Shown in pieces: positions 55,964 through 64,000 of a DNA stretch of 64,000 nt. The position numbers and the translations under genes are program-made. Within the stretch, counting starts at the first letter, position 1. Each line of letters begins with the position of its first letter. The notes beneath the pieces were generated by a model, which saw only the letters and a program-made list of their open reading frames with translations, was not told where the DNA came from and ran no database searches. The stretch is from the NCBI GenBank assembly GCA_963825405.1, contig CAWGTB010000005.1:124001-188000 (forward strand). The letters are read 5' to 3'. This stretch comes from JACPNO01 sp963825405. GTDB taxonomy: Bacteria; Acidobacteriota; Terriglobia; Bryobacterales; Bryobacteraceae.

Positions 55964-57575
55964 AAACCGTTTCCGGCAACGTCGTTTCCCGTAATTCGAA
56001 ATTCCCCAGACCCCAATCATCCTTATTGAAAATCATCGGGCAACCCAAGCGCGCCATCTGCGCCGCCCACCCCGCCACTTCGGGCGCACCCACGAAGGGA
56101 ATACCCTGGGCGCTGAGGCGGTCGAACAGGGTCTGCTGCCCTTCCGGCGTCCAACCGGAACCGGCGCCGTGCTCGATATGGTAGATGCGTAATGGCTCTG
56201 CGAGGATTTGCTCCTTTACGCCCGCGTAGTGCGCCGCGTAGCAGAAGATCGTGTCGATGTTGAAGGAATAGAGATCGAATTCGGGATACCCGCGCAGGTC
56301 GACCCAGTGTTCGCGGGCCATCATCGTAAAATCGCCGCAGGCGTTGCTGTGCAAATAATCGGCGGCCTTCGCCCGGTTCCCGCGCGATTGGAGAGCGGAC
56401 CTCTTGGAATTCAGCACGATGGATAGTCCGCTACCGTCGATGCGGACGCGCCGCCGCTGCAGGAATGCAGGGACCGACATGCCGACGCGCATTTCCCCCT
56501 CGCTGTGGCGCAACGCGGTCCAGAGCCTCCCTACCCTTTCCGATTGGTTGCGAAGCACTGCGCTCGTCGGCAAGGGATGGAGCTGGATAGAAGGCGCGGG
56601 CATTGTCCCGGACTCCCGAACGAGCTCGCCTTGAAACACCCGGAAATTCAGGATCCGAGTGTCGCCCGGAACCGCGTGTCCGCCGCCGCGTACCGAGAAA
56701 CGCAGCATCCGCTCCTCACTCCGAGAGGCCGGCAGAGCAACTTGCAGCATCATCCGGCGTGGAACCGTCACCGTGCCCAAGGCACCGTACTCCTGATCGC
56801 TAATATCGAGAACCACGCCCTCCGGACCCGCGCTGGGGCCTGGCGCCAAATCCATCTTCAGGATCCAGTTTTCGCCTGGCGCGCAGGACAGGGCTACGTC
56901 AGCCTCGTTGTAAGCCCACCGAAACCCGGTACCGAGGCGCTGTTCCCGGGGATACCAACCTCTGCCGAAGGAAATCCCGCGCGGAGCTTGCTGATCGACG
57001 AACTCGCCCGTGGGAGTCAGCTGCAATGTTCCCTCCCGTGCGTTGACTCGCAGAAGATGCGTTTGGCAGTACGCGAGTTGTTCGCCGGGCGAAGCGTCCA
57101 CCGGCACGTCGGCCATGGCATCGTAGCGATCCACGCGATACATCCGGCCGGGGTCCAACTGGTTTTCCGCGAGGAACCGCATTAGCTCGTCGTTGAGGAG
57201 AATGTCGATATTTGAAGCCAGCACGAATTTTCCGCGCGCCCGCCGAATGCCTACATTCTTGGCGATCATCTGGTACAGCGGTAGCGCGGCAGCATGCTGG
57301 TATCGTTGATGCAGTTCCGCCGGCACCTCGATGATGCGCACCCGGCAAGGCCCCAAATCCCGGGGCCAGCACAGAGCTTCGGCAAGTCGTGGCCGGTCTG
57401 CCGGGGGATTCCATTCAACCAGAATCAGCTCGGCGGAAAGCCCATGCCGCCGGCACTGCGCGATGAAAGCGTTGACGAACGTCTGCATGCGGCGGAGCAG
57501 CGATCCGCCGTGGTCATCGTTTCGCGATGCCGCAACCACGGAGAGATACGGCGCGGCCTCGTGCTGATTACTCAT
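55950..57575 (-). CDS. GT-A-like glycosyltransferase split by a beta-sandwich insert
   Basis: 541 residues. Residues about 10-220 form a GT-A-like core (LSVVAASRNDDHGGSLLRRMQTF, ELILVEWNPP, KNVGIRRARGKFVLASNIDILL). A beta-rich block of about 170 residues intervenes (ENWILKMDLAPGPSAGPEGVVLDISDQEYG to RVFQGEL). The fold then resumes with YLHSNACGDFTMMAREHWVDLRGYPEFDLYSFNIDTIF, much like the acceptor half of GT2 proteins, and YHIEHGAGSGWTPEG. Donor and acceptor unknown. An unusual domain layout next to FkbM. Confidence 0.7.
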   Translation of the reverse strand: MSNQHEAAPYLSVVAASRNDDHGGSLLRRMQTFVNAFIAQCRRHGLSAELILVEWNPPADRPRLAEALCWPRDLGPCRVRIIEVPAELHQRYQHAAALPLYQMIAKNVGIRRARGKFVLASNIDILLNDELMRFLAENQLDPGRMYRVDRYDAMADVPVDASPGEQLAYCQTHLLRVNAREGTLQLTPTGEFVDQQAPRGISFGRGWYPREQRLGTGFRWAYNEADVALSCAPGENWILKMDLAPGPSAGPEGVVLDISDQEYGALGTVTVPRRMMLQVALPASRSEERMLRFSVRGGGHAVPGDTRILNFRVFQGELVRESGTMPAPSIQLHPLPTSAVLRNQSERVGRLWTALRHSEGEMRVGMSVPAFLQRRRVRIDGSGLSIVLNSKRSALQSRGNRAKAADYLHSNACGDFTMMAREHWVDLRGYPEFDLYSFNIDTIFCYAAHYAGVKEQILAEPLRIYHIEHGAGSGWTPEGQQTLFDRLSAQGIPFVGAPEVAGWAAQMARLGCPMIFNKDDWGLGNFELRETTLPETVSTAP

Positions 57576-57587
57576 CGAACCTGGCGG

Positions 57588-58745
57588 CTACCTCCTGAAA
57601 ACCCCGAGCGTGTCAACCATCCTCCGCAACGGAGCCGTCACGCGCCACGACCACGAAGCTCGCAATTGCCGAATTTCTTTTGCCATGCGCTGATTCTGCA
57701 AACGGCACTCTTGGAGTTCACTCGCCGGTTGTTGGGCGGGAAAGAAAGCGGCAGTCTGCTCTTCAAAGGCACGAATGTAATCAGGGTAAGACATTTTCCG
57801 GCCCTGGAACTCCGGCGTGAGCGAGTCGAGACAAGCGTCCACGTCAACCAGACTTGCGACTCGATCGCGATATTTGAGAAGCAGCTCAGCCGCGCAATCC
57901 TCCAGCCCATGGATTTCAAACAGGCAGGCCATCTTCAAGATTGCAACCGGAGTCAATCCCACCGGCCACATCGTCTCGTAGTCCGGATCACCGAGATCCC
58001 GCAAGTAGAGTGCATCCGCCCAGAGCACCTGGCCTTCGACTGTTTGAGCCGGAATCGGGTGCCGGAACGGCCGTGGCAACGAGGCCCGGCTATAGCAGAA
58101 GGTTTCGAGATCGAACAAGCTGAAGCCAAGGGAACGCAACAGGGTGTCGATGTTGCTGAAAAGATTTGCGTGCGGATGCACGGGACCATGAAACTGGCAT
58201 TCCACGGACAGCCCGAGCACAGGCTTCTCCCGAAGCGTTTGCTCAGCGCCGCGCAGAACTTGATAATCGGAGCCATCCGTGTCTACCTTAATGAAATCCG
58301 GAACGGACGACGCTTCGCGTTGCAGGAATTGGTCCAGCTCGACGCGATCTGCGGTGGCGACCCGGGCAGCATCGGAAGGACGCTGGTTAGGGCCGGCCTT
58401 CATGACCGCGCGAGCTCGCACAGCGCTGGTTCTCCGGAACGGTTGATTGTCATGAGTCTGCAATTTCTGGCCACGCAGCCGTTCCGGAAATAGCTGGTCA
58501 TACTGCCGGTAGCCGATATGCGCGGAATAATAGCGGACTCCCGAATGGGTAGTGCCCTGGTTTAGCCTTTTCACTTCCTCCACCACTGGATCGAAGGCCA
58601 CGGCAATCAGATCGCTGCCGAACGCGTACCAGTGCTCTCCGATGCCGCCGCTGGCGCCAACATCCACGAGGAAGAATTTTTCATCGGCGAAAATGCGGCG
58701 AGCAGCGAGGTCCAAGGTTAAGCGCGGGCTGGCTCGAAGAATCAT
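57588..58745 (-). CDS. FkbM-family methyltransferase
   Basis: 385 residues. SAM site FFLVDVGASGGIGEHWYAFGSDLIAVAFDP, then VDFIKVDTDGSDYQVLRGAEQTL and LGLSVECQFHG, as in FkbM methyltransferases that modify sugars of surface polysaccharides. The C-terminal LRASWSWRVTAPLRRMVD is the short amphipathic end often seen in glycan-cluster proteins. It begins 33 bases after the epimerase stop. Confidence 0.88.
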   Translation of the reverse strand: MILRASPRLTLDLAARRIFADEKFFLVDVGASGGIGEHWYAFGSDLIAVAFDPVVEEVKRLNQGTTHSGVRYYSAHIGYRQYDQLFPERLRGQKLQTHDNQPFRRTSAVRARAVMKAGPNQRPSDAARVATADRVELDQFLQREASSVPDFIKVDTDGSDYQVLRGAEQTLREKPVLGLSVECQFHGPVHPHANLFSNIDTLLRSLGFSLFDLETFCYSRASLPRPFRHPIPAQTVEGQVLWADALYLRDLGDPDYETMWPVGLTPVAILKMACLFEIHGLEDCAAELLLKYRDRVASLVDVDACLDSLTPEFQGRKMSYPDYIRAFEEQTAAFFPAQQPASELQECRLQNQRMAKEIRQLRASWSWRVTAPLRRMVDTLGVFRR

Positions 58746-58778
58746 GTACAGAGTTCGACGCGAATCGCAAAATATCCG

Positions 58779-59775
58779 TTACCGCGTTGGCGCCGATGCA
58801 GTCAATACCTTTTCTCCGACCTGCGTTTCGATCCACGGATACGTTCGCGCCAAGCCCTCTTCGAGCGAGATCCGCGGCTCCCAGCCCAGCACCTGCCGCA
58901 GCAGCGTGTTGTCGGAATTGCGCCCACGGACGCCCATGGGCCCGGGAATGTGTTTCTTGACGATCGCTACGCCCGCCACCGCCGCGACCATGTCGGCGAG
59001 TTGATTGATGGTCACCATGCGATCCTGCCCCAGGTTGAGCGGCTCGCGGAAATCGGAGCGCATCAGCTTATGAATTCCCTCGACGCAATCGTCGATGAAG
59101 CAGAAAGAGCGCGTCTGTTCGCCGTCGCCCCATATTTCGACCACTGGATTGCCGGTGAGCTTGGCTGCGGCTACTTTGCGGCACATCGCCGCCGGCGCCT
59201 TCTCGCGGCCGCCATCCCAGGTACCATGCGGCCCAAAAATATTGTGGAAGCGCACGATGCGCGTCTCGATCCCGTAGTCTTCACGATAGTGCGTGCACAG
59301 CCGCTCCGAAACCAGCTTCTCCCACCCGTAGGCGTCTTGCGGTTGAGCCGGATACGCATCCTGTTCCTTGAGCGGAGTGACGTTGGCGTCCAACTGCCGG
59401 TACTCCGGATACACGCACGCCGACGACGTATACAGGTAGCGGCGCACACCATTCTCGCGCGCTGCGTCGAGGGTGTGCAGATTGATCAGGGAATTGTTAT
59501 GCAGAATGGCGGCGTGATGGTTTGAAATGAATCCCATGCCTCCCATGTCAGCAGCCAGCGCGTAGACCTCGTCCACGCCGCGCGTCGCTTCGAGGCAATT
59601 CTCCCAGCGGCGCAAGTCGAGAATCGCGAATTCGTCGGCGGTGCTCGGAGAAAACTCCGGCACCTTGAGATCTACACCGCGCACCCAGTAGCCAAGGCCT
59701 TTTAAGTGGGTAACCAGGTGATGCCCTATGAAGCCGCCAGCTCCCGGTTACCAAAACTTTGACGCCTGCCGGCAT
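58779..59775 (-). CDS. GDP-mannose 3,5-epimerase-like NAD-dependent epimerase, one frameshift
   Basis: The start at 59775 gives MPAGVKVLVTG; near 59745 one extra base precedes the remaining Rossmann motif AGGFIGHHLV. Then ALAADMGGMGFISNHHA, TSSACVYPEYRQLD, PAQPQDAYGWEKLVSE, VRFHNIFGPHGTWDGGREKAPAAMCRKV and PMGVRGRNSDNTLL closely match plant-type GDP-mannose 3,5-epimerase (GDP-L-galactose formation). The SDR tyrosine and lysine are in DAYGWEK. Divergent from the UDP-sugar dehydrogenase gene across 108 bases. Confidence 0.85.
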
Positions 59776-59841
59776 TGCGATAGCGATTCTCCCGAACCCC
59801 TGTGTTAACCCATTTGCCGACTGGAGCGCAACTTAGCGGAG

Positions 59842-59870
59842 TTGATGGGATGGGAAAAACTCTCTATACT
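59842..59870 (+). promoter_or_regulatory. Sigma70-type promoter of the UDP-sugar dehydrogenase gene
   Basis: TTGATG at 59842-59847, 17-base spacer, TATACT at 59865-59870. The expected start of transcription is about seven bases before the ATG at 59884, so the message would be nearly leaderless. Confidence 0.65.
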
Positions 59871-59883
59871 GGGCCGATCCAAA

Positions 59884-61237
59884 ATGAATATTTCCGTCAT
59901 CGGTCTGGGCAAGCTTGGCGCTGTCATGGCCGCCGTGTTCGCCGACAAAGGGAATACGGTGTATGGCGTGGACGTGAATTCGCTCACCGTCGACGCTATC
60001 AATGCCGGCCGCGCGCCGGTTCAGGAGCCCGGACTGGACGAGTTGATCCGGAAAAATCAGCACCGTCTAACGGCCACCGCAAATTGCGCCGAGGCCGTTG
60101 CCGCGACCAGTATCACGTTCATCATTCTGCCCACTCCCTCTGATGCAAGCGGCGCATTTTCCCTCGATTATGTGCTGCCGCAGGTGCGCGTGGTAGGCGA
60201 AGCGCTACGCGGCAAGAAGGATTTCCACCTGGTGGTGCTGTCGAGCACCGTCATGCCGGGAGCCAGTGGCGAGCTGTTGCGACCGCTGCTCGAAGAGACG
60301 TCAGGTAAAACCTGCGGGCAGGATTTCGGCCTGTGCTACAACCCGGAATTCATCGCTCTGGGCAGCGTGATTCGCGACATGAGCAATCCGGACATGATCC
60401 TGATTGGCGAATCCGACCCGCGCTCCGGGCAGATGCTGGCCGATCTCTACGGGCAGGTTTGCGAGAACCGTCCACCCATCGCGCGCATGAATTTCGTCAA
60501 TGCGGAAGTCACCAAACTCTCCGTAAACACGTTCGTCACCACCAAGATTTCCTACGCGAACATGCTGGCGCAACTCTGTGAGCAGCTTCCCGGCGCGGAT
60601 GTGGAAGTGGTCACCGCGGCGCTCGGCCTGGACTCGCGCATTGGCCGCAAATACCTGACGGGCGCGCTGGGCTATGGCGGCCCCTGTTTTCCGCGGGACA
60701 ATATCGCATTCGCGCGTCTCGCCCGTCAGAACGGTATGGAGGCGACGCTCGCCGAAGCGACCGAACAAGTGAATCGCCGCCAGGCGCCGAGGCTGGGCGA
60801 ATTGATTCTGGCTATGCTTCCGAAGGGCGGCACAGCCGGCATCCTCGGCCTCGCCTACAAGCCTGCAACCAGCGTGGTGGAAGAATCGCAAGGCTCGGCG
60901 GTGGCGCAATATCTGGTGGCGAAAGGCGTTCCAGTCGCGGTCTATGATCCGGCAGCGATGGAAAATGCCCGCCGTCAGCTCGGAGCGGGCGTCACGTTTG
61001 CGGAGTCGCTGCACGAGTGCGCCGCCCGATCGCATGTCCTCGCCATCACTACTCCTTGGGATGAATTCCGCAGCCTGCAACCGGGCTAGCTTGAACACCA
61101 CGCTTGGCCGGCCGGCGATTATCGATTGCTGGCGCATTCTGCCGCGGCAAAACTTCGAGGCCGTGGCGGATTACGTCACGCTCGGCGTCGGACCGCGCCA
61201 GAACGCAGGCCGCCTGATCGAGTCCGCCGTCGTCTAA
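59884..61237 (+). CDS. UDP-glucose/GDP-mannose dehydrogenase family protein, one frameshift
   Basis: About 450 residues when joined. ISVIGLGKLGAVMAAVFADKG (NAD fold), TPSDASGAFSLDYV, SSTVMPGASGELL, CYNPEFIALGSVIRD, catalytic cysteine in GALGYGGPCFPRDNIAFA, and ILGLAYKPATSVVEES. The frame must change near 61080, from FRSLQPG to LNTTLGRPAIIDCWRIL, to give the full C-terminal domain. It oxidises a nucleotide sugar to its uronic acid for surface polysaccharide. Confidence 0.88.
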
Positions 61238-61259
61238 CTCACCGCTTTCTGGAGGTCAC

Positions 61260-62333
61260 ATGAAACGTCTTTGGCTTTGCGCCGTACTGGCGCTGAGTGC
61301 GTTCAGCATCACTTTGCAGGCTCTCGAACGGCCCGGCGTCGAGTTCAAAATCTTCCAGTTCCCGCCGGATAAGATCCCGCGCATCGATGGCAAAACCGAT
61401 GACTGGGACATCGTGCCGGAGAGCTACGTCATTGGCAGCGATCAGCTCAAAGACACGATGAACAATCACACCTACGACAAGAATGATCTGGATGTCCGCG
61501 TCAAAGTCGGCTGGGTGAAAGGTTTGAACCGGCTGTATTTTCTCTACGAAGCCTATGACAACTATTGGGACTTCGCCAAGACCGATTTGCACCAGGACAT
61601 ATTGGAGTTGGTCGTCGATGGCGATCTCTCCGGCGGGCCTTTCATCAAGCAGTTGCACCCGGCAAAACTGCCCGAGGCGGAAGCTCACTTTCTCTTTCAT
61701 GGCGTGCACGCGCAGAACTACCACATCTTCACTCCAGCCGAGGGCAAGGACTGGGCCATGGTCTGGGGCTGTCAGCCTTGGATCAAAGACCTGCCGTACG
61801 CCAACGCCGCGTATTCCTACAATTTCAAGCCCGGCGAAAGCGGCAAGCTGACGCTCGAATTCTGGATCACGCCCTTCGATTACGCCGGCTGCGAAGGCCC
61901 GCAGCGCGCCGTCGAAAGCAAGCTTTACGAGAACAAAGTGATCGGCATGTCGTGGTCCGTCCTGGATTTCGACGACACCGACAAGCCCGTGCACGGCTTC
62001 TGGAATCTTTCCCACAAAACCGAAATGTACGGCAATGCATCGTACGCCGTGGCCTTCCGCCTGATGCCGCTGGAAGCGCAATTCCACAAGCCGCTCGAGC
62101 CGGATTGGTCTTTCCAGGTGCTGGATATGGATCGCCGCCTGGTCGCGTTTCAGGACAAGTCCTACGGCAAGGTGGTGAGTTGGCGTTGGGATTTTGGCGA
62201 CAACACGACCTCCGCCGAGCAGCATCCTATCCACCAGTACGAGAAAGGCGGCGAGTATGTCGTCACGCTTTACGTGGAAGGGCCGGCCGGCAAAGCGCGG
62301 CGCGCCAAGGTTTGGGACGTGGTGTTGAAGTAA
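61260..62333 (+). CDS. Secreted protein with N-terminal CBM9-like region and C-terminal PKD domain
   Basis: 357 residues, ATG preceded by GGAGG. Signal peptide MKRLWLCAVLALSAFSITLQA. The first 270 residues form a beta-sandwich like CBM9 or DOMON-type sugar-binding folds (KIPRIDGKTDDWDIVPESYVIG, LDVRVKVGWVKGLNRLYFLYEAYDNYWDF). A PKD domain follows from residue about 275 (SWRWDFGDNTTSAEQHPIHQYEKGGEYVVTLYV). Probably binds glycans at the cell surface. Confidence 0.8.
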   Translation: MKRLWLCAVLALSAFSITLQALERPGVEFKIFQFPPDKIPRIDGKTDDWDIVPESYVIGSDQLKDTMNNHTYDKNDLDVRVKVGWVKGLNRLYFLYEAYDNYWDFAKTDLHQDILELVVDGDLSGGPFIKQLHPAKLPEAEAHFLFHGVHAQNYHIFTPAEGKDWAMVWGCQPWIKDLPYANAAYSYNFKPGESGKLTLEFWITPFDYAGCEGPQRAVESKLYENKVIGMSWSVLDFDDTDKPVHGFWNLSHKTEMYGNASYAVAFRLMPLEAQFHKPLEPDWSFQVLDMDRRLVAFQDKSYGKVVSWRWDFGDNTTSAEQHPIHQYEKGGEYVVTLYVEGPAGKARRAKVWDVVLK

Positions 62334-62346
62334 TCCCGCCGTGATA

Positions 62347-62380
62347 CTATAACCTCTATCAGGCTTATAGGAGGTTATAG
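62347..62380 (+). promoter_or_regulatory. Inverted repeat that encloses the ribosome-binding site of the DinB gene
   Basis: CTATAACCTC (62347-62356) and GAGGTTATAG (62371-62380) are perfect reverse complements. GGAGG at 62370-62374 lies in the right arm, eight bases before the ATG. It is either an operator for a dimeric repressor or an RNA hairpin hiding the ribosome site. Confidence 0.6.
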
Positions 62381-62382
62381 AT

Positions 62383-62844
62383 ATGAATGAGATCGCGAGA
62401 ATTGCCGATCAGTTGCAACGCTCACAGCTAGGAGAAGCGTGGCACGGCCCGGCGCTTGCAGAGTTGCTGGCCGATGTTGACGCAGCGTCGGCGTTAAAGC
62501 GCGCCAGCCCCGCCGCGCACAACATCTGGGAGCTGGTGAATCACATCACCGCCTGGCAGACGGCCGCGAACGGCGCGATGCGCGGCGGGGTGATGCCGCG
62601 TCTGGGGAAAGCAGACGACTGGCCGCCGGCCGGCCGCACCGAGGCCCAATGGCGCGCCGCCGTCAAGCGTCTGGCCAAGGCGAATCAGGAATTGCTCGCG
62701 GCGTTATCCAAGTTTCCCGAGCAGCGCCTGGACGATCGCCTGCCGGGCCGCAAGCACTCGTTCTACTTCATGCTGCACGGCGTCATCCAGCACAATCTTT
62801 ATCACGGCGGCCAGGTGGCGCTGCTCAAAAAACTATTTGCCTGA
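62383..62844 (+). CDS. DinB-family protein
   Basis: 153 residues, intact. All three metal-binding histidines of the DinB superfamily are visible: SPAAHNIWELVNHITAWQ and GVIQHNLYHGGQVALLKK. Residues between (PRLGKADDWPPAGRT) match the typical loop. Third DinB-type protein of the window and the clearest. The gene has its own palindromic leader and overlaps the convergent hydrolase gene by 12 bases. Confidence 0.87.
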   Translation: MNEIARIADQLQRSQLGEAWHGPALAELLADVDAASALKRASPAAHNIWELVNHITAWQTAANGAMRGGVMPRLGKADDWPPAGRTEAQWRAAVKRLAKANQELLAALSKFPEQRLDDRLPGRKHSFYFMLHGVIQHNLYHGGQVALLKKLFA

Positions 62845-63813
62845 CAGAAATTCGAGCACGGCTTTATCGAAAATCTCCGGGTACTCGATGTGCGGAATGT
62901 GCCCGCACTCAGGAATGATCAGCGCCGATGCGTGGGGGATGTCCTTGGCGGCCTGCCGGGCTAATTCCGGGAAGCGCCCCATCTTTTCGCGGATTTCTGC
63001 GGGTGCGCTCGCACTGATCAGCGCCGTGCGGTCTTTGTCTCCCACGATGATGAGCGTGGGCGGCTTGATCAACGGATACTCATAGCGGACCGGCTGCTGG
63101 TAAATCATCTGATAAGCCAGCGCGGACGCTTTCGCCCAACGCGGATATTCGCCGCTCAGCGTTACGCGGATGGGCACTTCAGCGAGTGGCCCATAAACTT
63201 CCAATTTTGGATTCACAAAATAGCGCGCAAACGCCGCGCGAATTCTTTCCGGATTGATGTTGTTCAGGTCGTTCTGATAGAGCGCGTCGTCCGATTGCGG
63301 CGGTCCCAGGCGGTAATCCTCCATGCCCAGCGGCCCTTCCAGAATGAGCTGCGAAACACGCTCCGGATACATCAGCGTAAAGCGAACCGCGAGCACGCCG
63401 CCGGTCGAATGGCCGACGACAATTACGTTTTGAATGCCCAGCGTGTCGAGCACGCGCGCTGTGTTGGCAGCCAGAAGCTGGAAGCTGTAGTGAATATCCG
63501 GCTTCGACGACTTGCCCCAGCCGATCTGGTCAGGAATCACCACCCGGTACCCCGCGGAGGCGAGCACCGTCGCAACCCGGCCCCAATAATATCCGCCGAA
63601 ATTCTTGCCATGCATCAGGACCACGGTGCGGCCGTTAGCGGGACCGGTGGGCGCGACGTCGCCATACGCCATGATGAGGTCCTGGTTCTCGATGCGGAAC
63701 GGCATGAAGTGCACGGGGTACGGATAGGCGTACGATTCGAGCCCGATTCCCAACGGCTGAATCTGCGCCAACAGCGGGATACAGGAGAGCGCCATGAGTA
63801 GAATCTTTTTCAT
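62833..63813 (-). CDS. Secreted alpha/beta hydrolase
   Basis: 326 residues from ATG 63813, giving a signal peptide MKKILLMALSCIPLLAQ. Alpha/beta-hydrolase features: oxyanion loop VLMHGKNFGGYYW, IPDQIGWGKSSKP, nucleophile VVGHSTGGVLAVRF, acid in IIVGDKDRTA, and the terminal PECGHIPHIEYPEIF histidine. Esterase or dehalogenase-like epoxide hydrolase relatives are possible; substrate unknown. A longer reading from 63864 lacks a proper start. Confidence 0.88.
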   Translation of the reverse strand: MKKILLMALSCIPLLAQIQPLGIGLESYAYPYPVHFMPFRIENQDLIMAYGDVAPTGPANGRTVVLMHGKNFGGYYWGRVATVLASAGYRVVIPDQIGWGKSSKPDIHYSFQLLAANTARVLDTLGIQNVIVVGHSTGGVLAVRFTLMYPERVSQLILEGPLGMEDYRLGPPQSDDALYQNDLNNINPERIRAAFARYFVNPKLEVYGPLAEVPIRVTLSGEYPRWAKASALAYQMIYQQPVRYEYPLIKPPTLIIVGDKDRTALISASAPAEIREKMGRFPELARQAAKDIPHASALIIPECGHIPHIEYPEIFDKAVLEFLSGK

Positions 63814-63895
63814 CACGCCCGAAAGCTTATCGCCCCCGATCCCCCCGCGCAAGGAGTGACCCAAGGAGTGATACAGTGGCGTTGAGGAGAAATCG

Positions 63896-64000
63896 ATGAG
63901 TCACTCCACCAGACGCGATTTCCTGAAAGTCGGCGTTGCTGCCGGCGTTCTATCCCGCACCGGCCTGGCGCTCGCCGCGCCCACAAAACGCTCCGCGACA
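63896..64000 (+). CDS. Tat-exported protein, N-terminal fragment
   Basis: ATG 63896 with GAGGAGA seven bases upstream. The 35 residues visible form a twin-arginine signal (STRRDFLKVGVAAGVLSRTGLALAAP) and then leave the window. Such starts are common on oxidoreductases of the Gfo/Idh family and on DUF1501-type proteins in these bacteria, but nothing beyond the signal can be seen. Confidence 0.75.
   Translation, partial: MSHSTRRDFLKVGVAAGVLSRTGLALAAPTKRSAT

Overview
The window is a GC-rich stretch of bacterial chromosome. It most resembles an acidobacterium of the Solibacter/Bryobacter type. That view rests on gene content: a DUF1549/DUF1553 plus DUF1501 pair of the kind common in Acidobacteria and Planctomycetes, many secreted or Tat-exported hypothetical proteins, glycoside hydrolases, partner-switching regulators, a Pkn-type kinase, and a NuoG of acidobacterial appearance. 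No tRNA, rRNA, CRISPR array, transposase or phage gene was seen.

Layout. 0-2.8 kb (+): the end of an M49 peptidase, a Ser/Thr kinase joined in frame to a BNR-repeat protein, and a MoaD/ubiquitin-like protein. 12.3-2.8 kb (-): a tightly packed run of a GH-like toroid protein, a gluconate-dehydrogenase-subunit-3-like Tat protein, an APC permease, a D-aminoacylase, an ABC-F ATPase, a DinB protein and a DksA-finger/SpoIIE phosphatase. 12.4-17.8 kb: nth, a BON protein, a small cysteine protein, a badly frameshifted TIMP-like/CarboxypepD_reg gene behind a candidate structured RNA, and a YceH/DUF480 fusion. 17.8-26.4 kb: an ATP-grasp/metallopeptidase pair, a GH127-STAS-OsmC-DinB run, an RsbW/STAS pair and a ThiS.

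26.4-39.2 kb (+) is a compact respiratory complex I operon, nuoA-C-D-E-F-G-H-J-K-L-M-N. It has a near-consensus promoter and mostly overlapping genes, but no nuoB and no nuoI. It is followed by a cupin, a DUF3291 protein and infC on the other strand. 41.6-45.2 kb (+) has a TIM-barrel-like secreted protein, then a coupled APC permease and arginine-deiminase-family enzyme. 45.2-55 kb (mostly -) carries two ankyrin genes flanking rlmA, a Tat-exported FAD oxidoreductase, and the three-gene block of a PPC-type secreted protein, DUF1549/DUF1553 and DUF1501. 55-61.2 kb is a polysaccharide-type cluster: GT2, a second GT-like protein, FkbM, a GDP-mannose 3,5-epimerase-like protein and a UDP-glucose-dehydrogenase-like protein. 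The window ends with a PKD protein, another DinB protein, an alpha/beta hydrolase and a Tat-signal protein running off the edge.

At least 14 genes need one or more frame changes to give a full-length product, yet the roughly 25 kb from 16.7 to 41.6 kb has none. This clustering looks more like local consensus errors in an assembly than real gene decay. Such genes are annotated across their full inferred span. Regulation seems to involve partner switching (SpoIIE phosphatase, RsbW-like kinase, two STAS proteins), a non-RD Ser/Thr kinase and hairpin elements in leaders.
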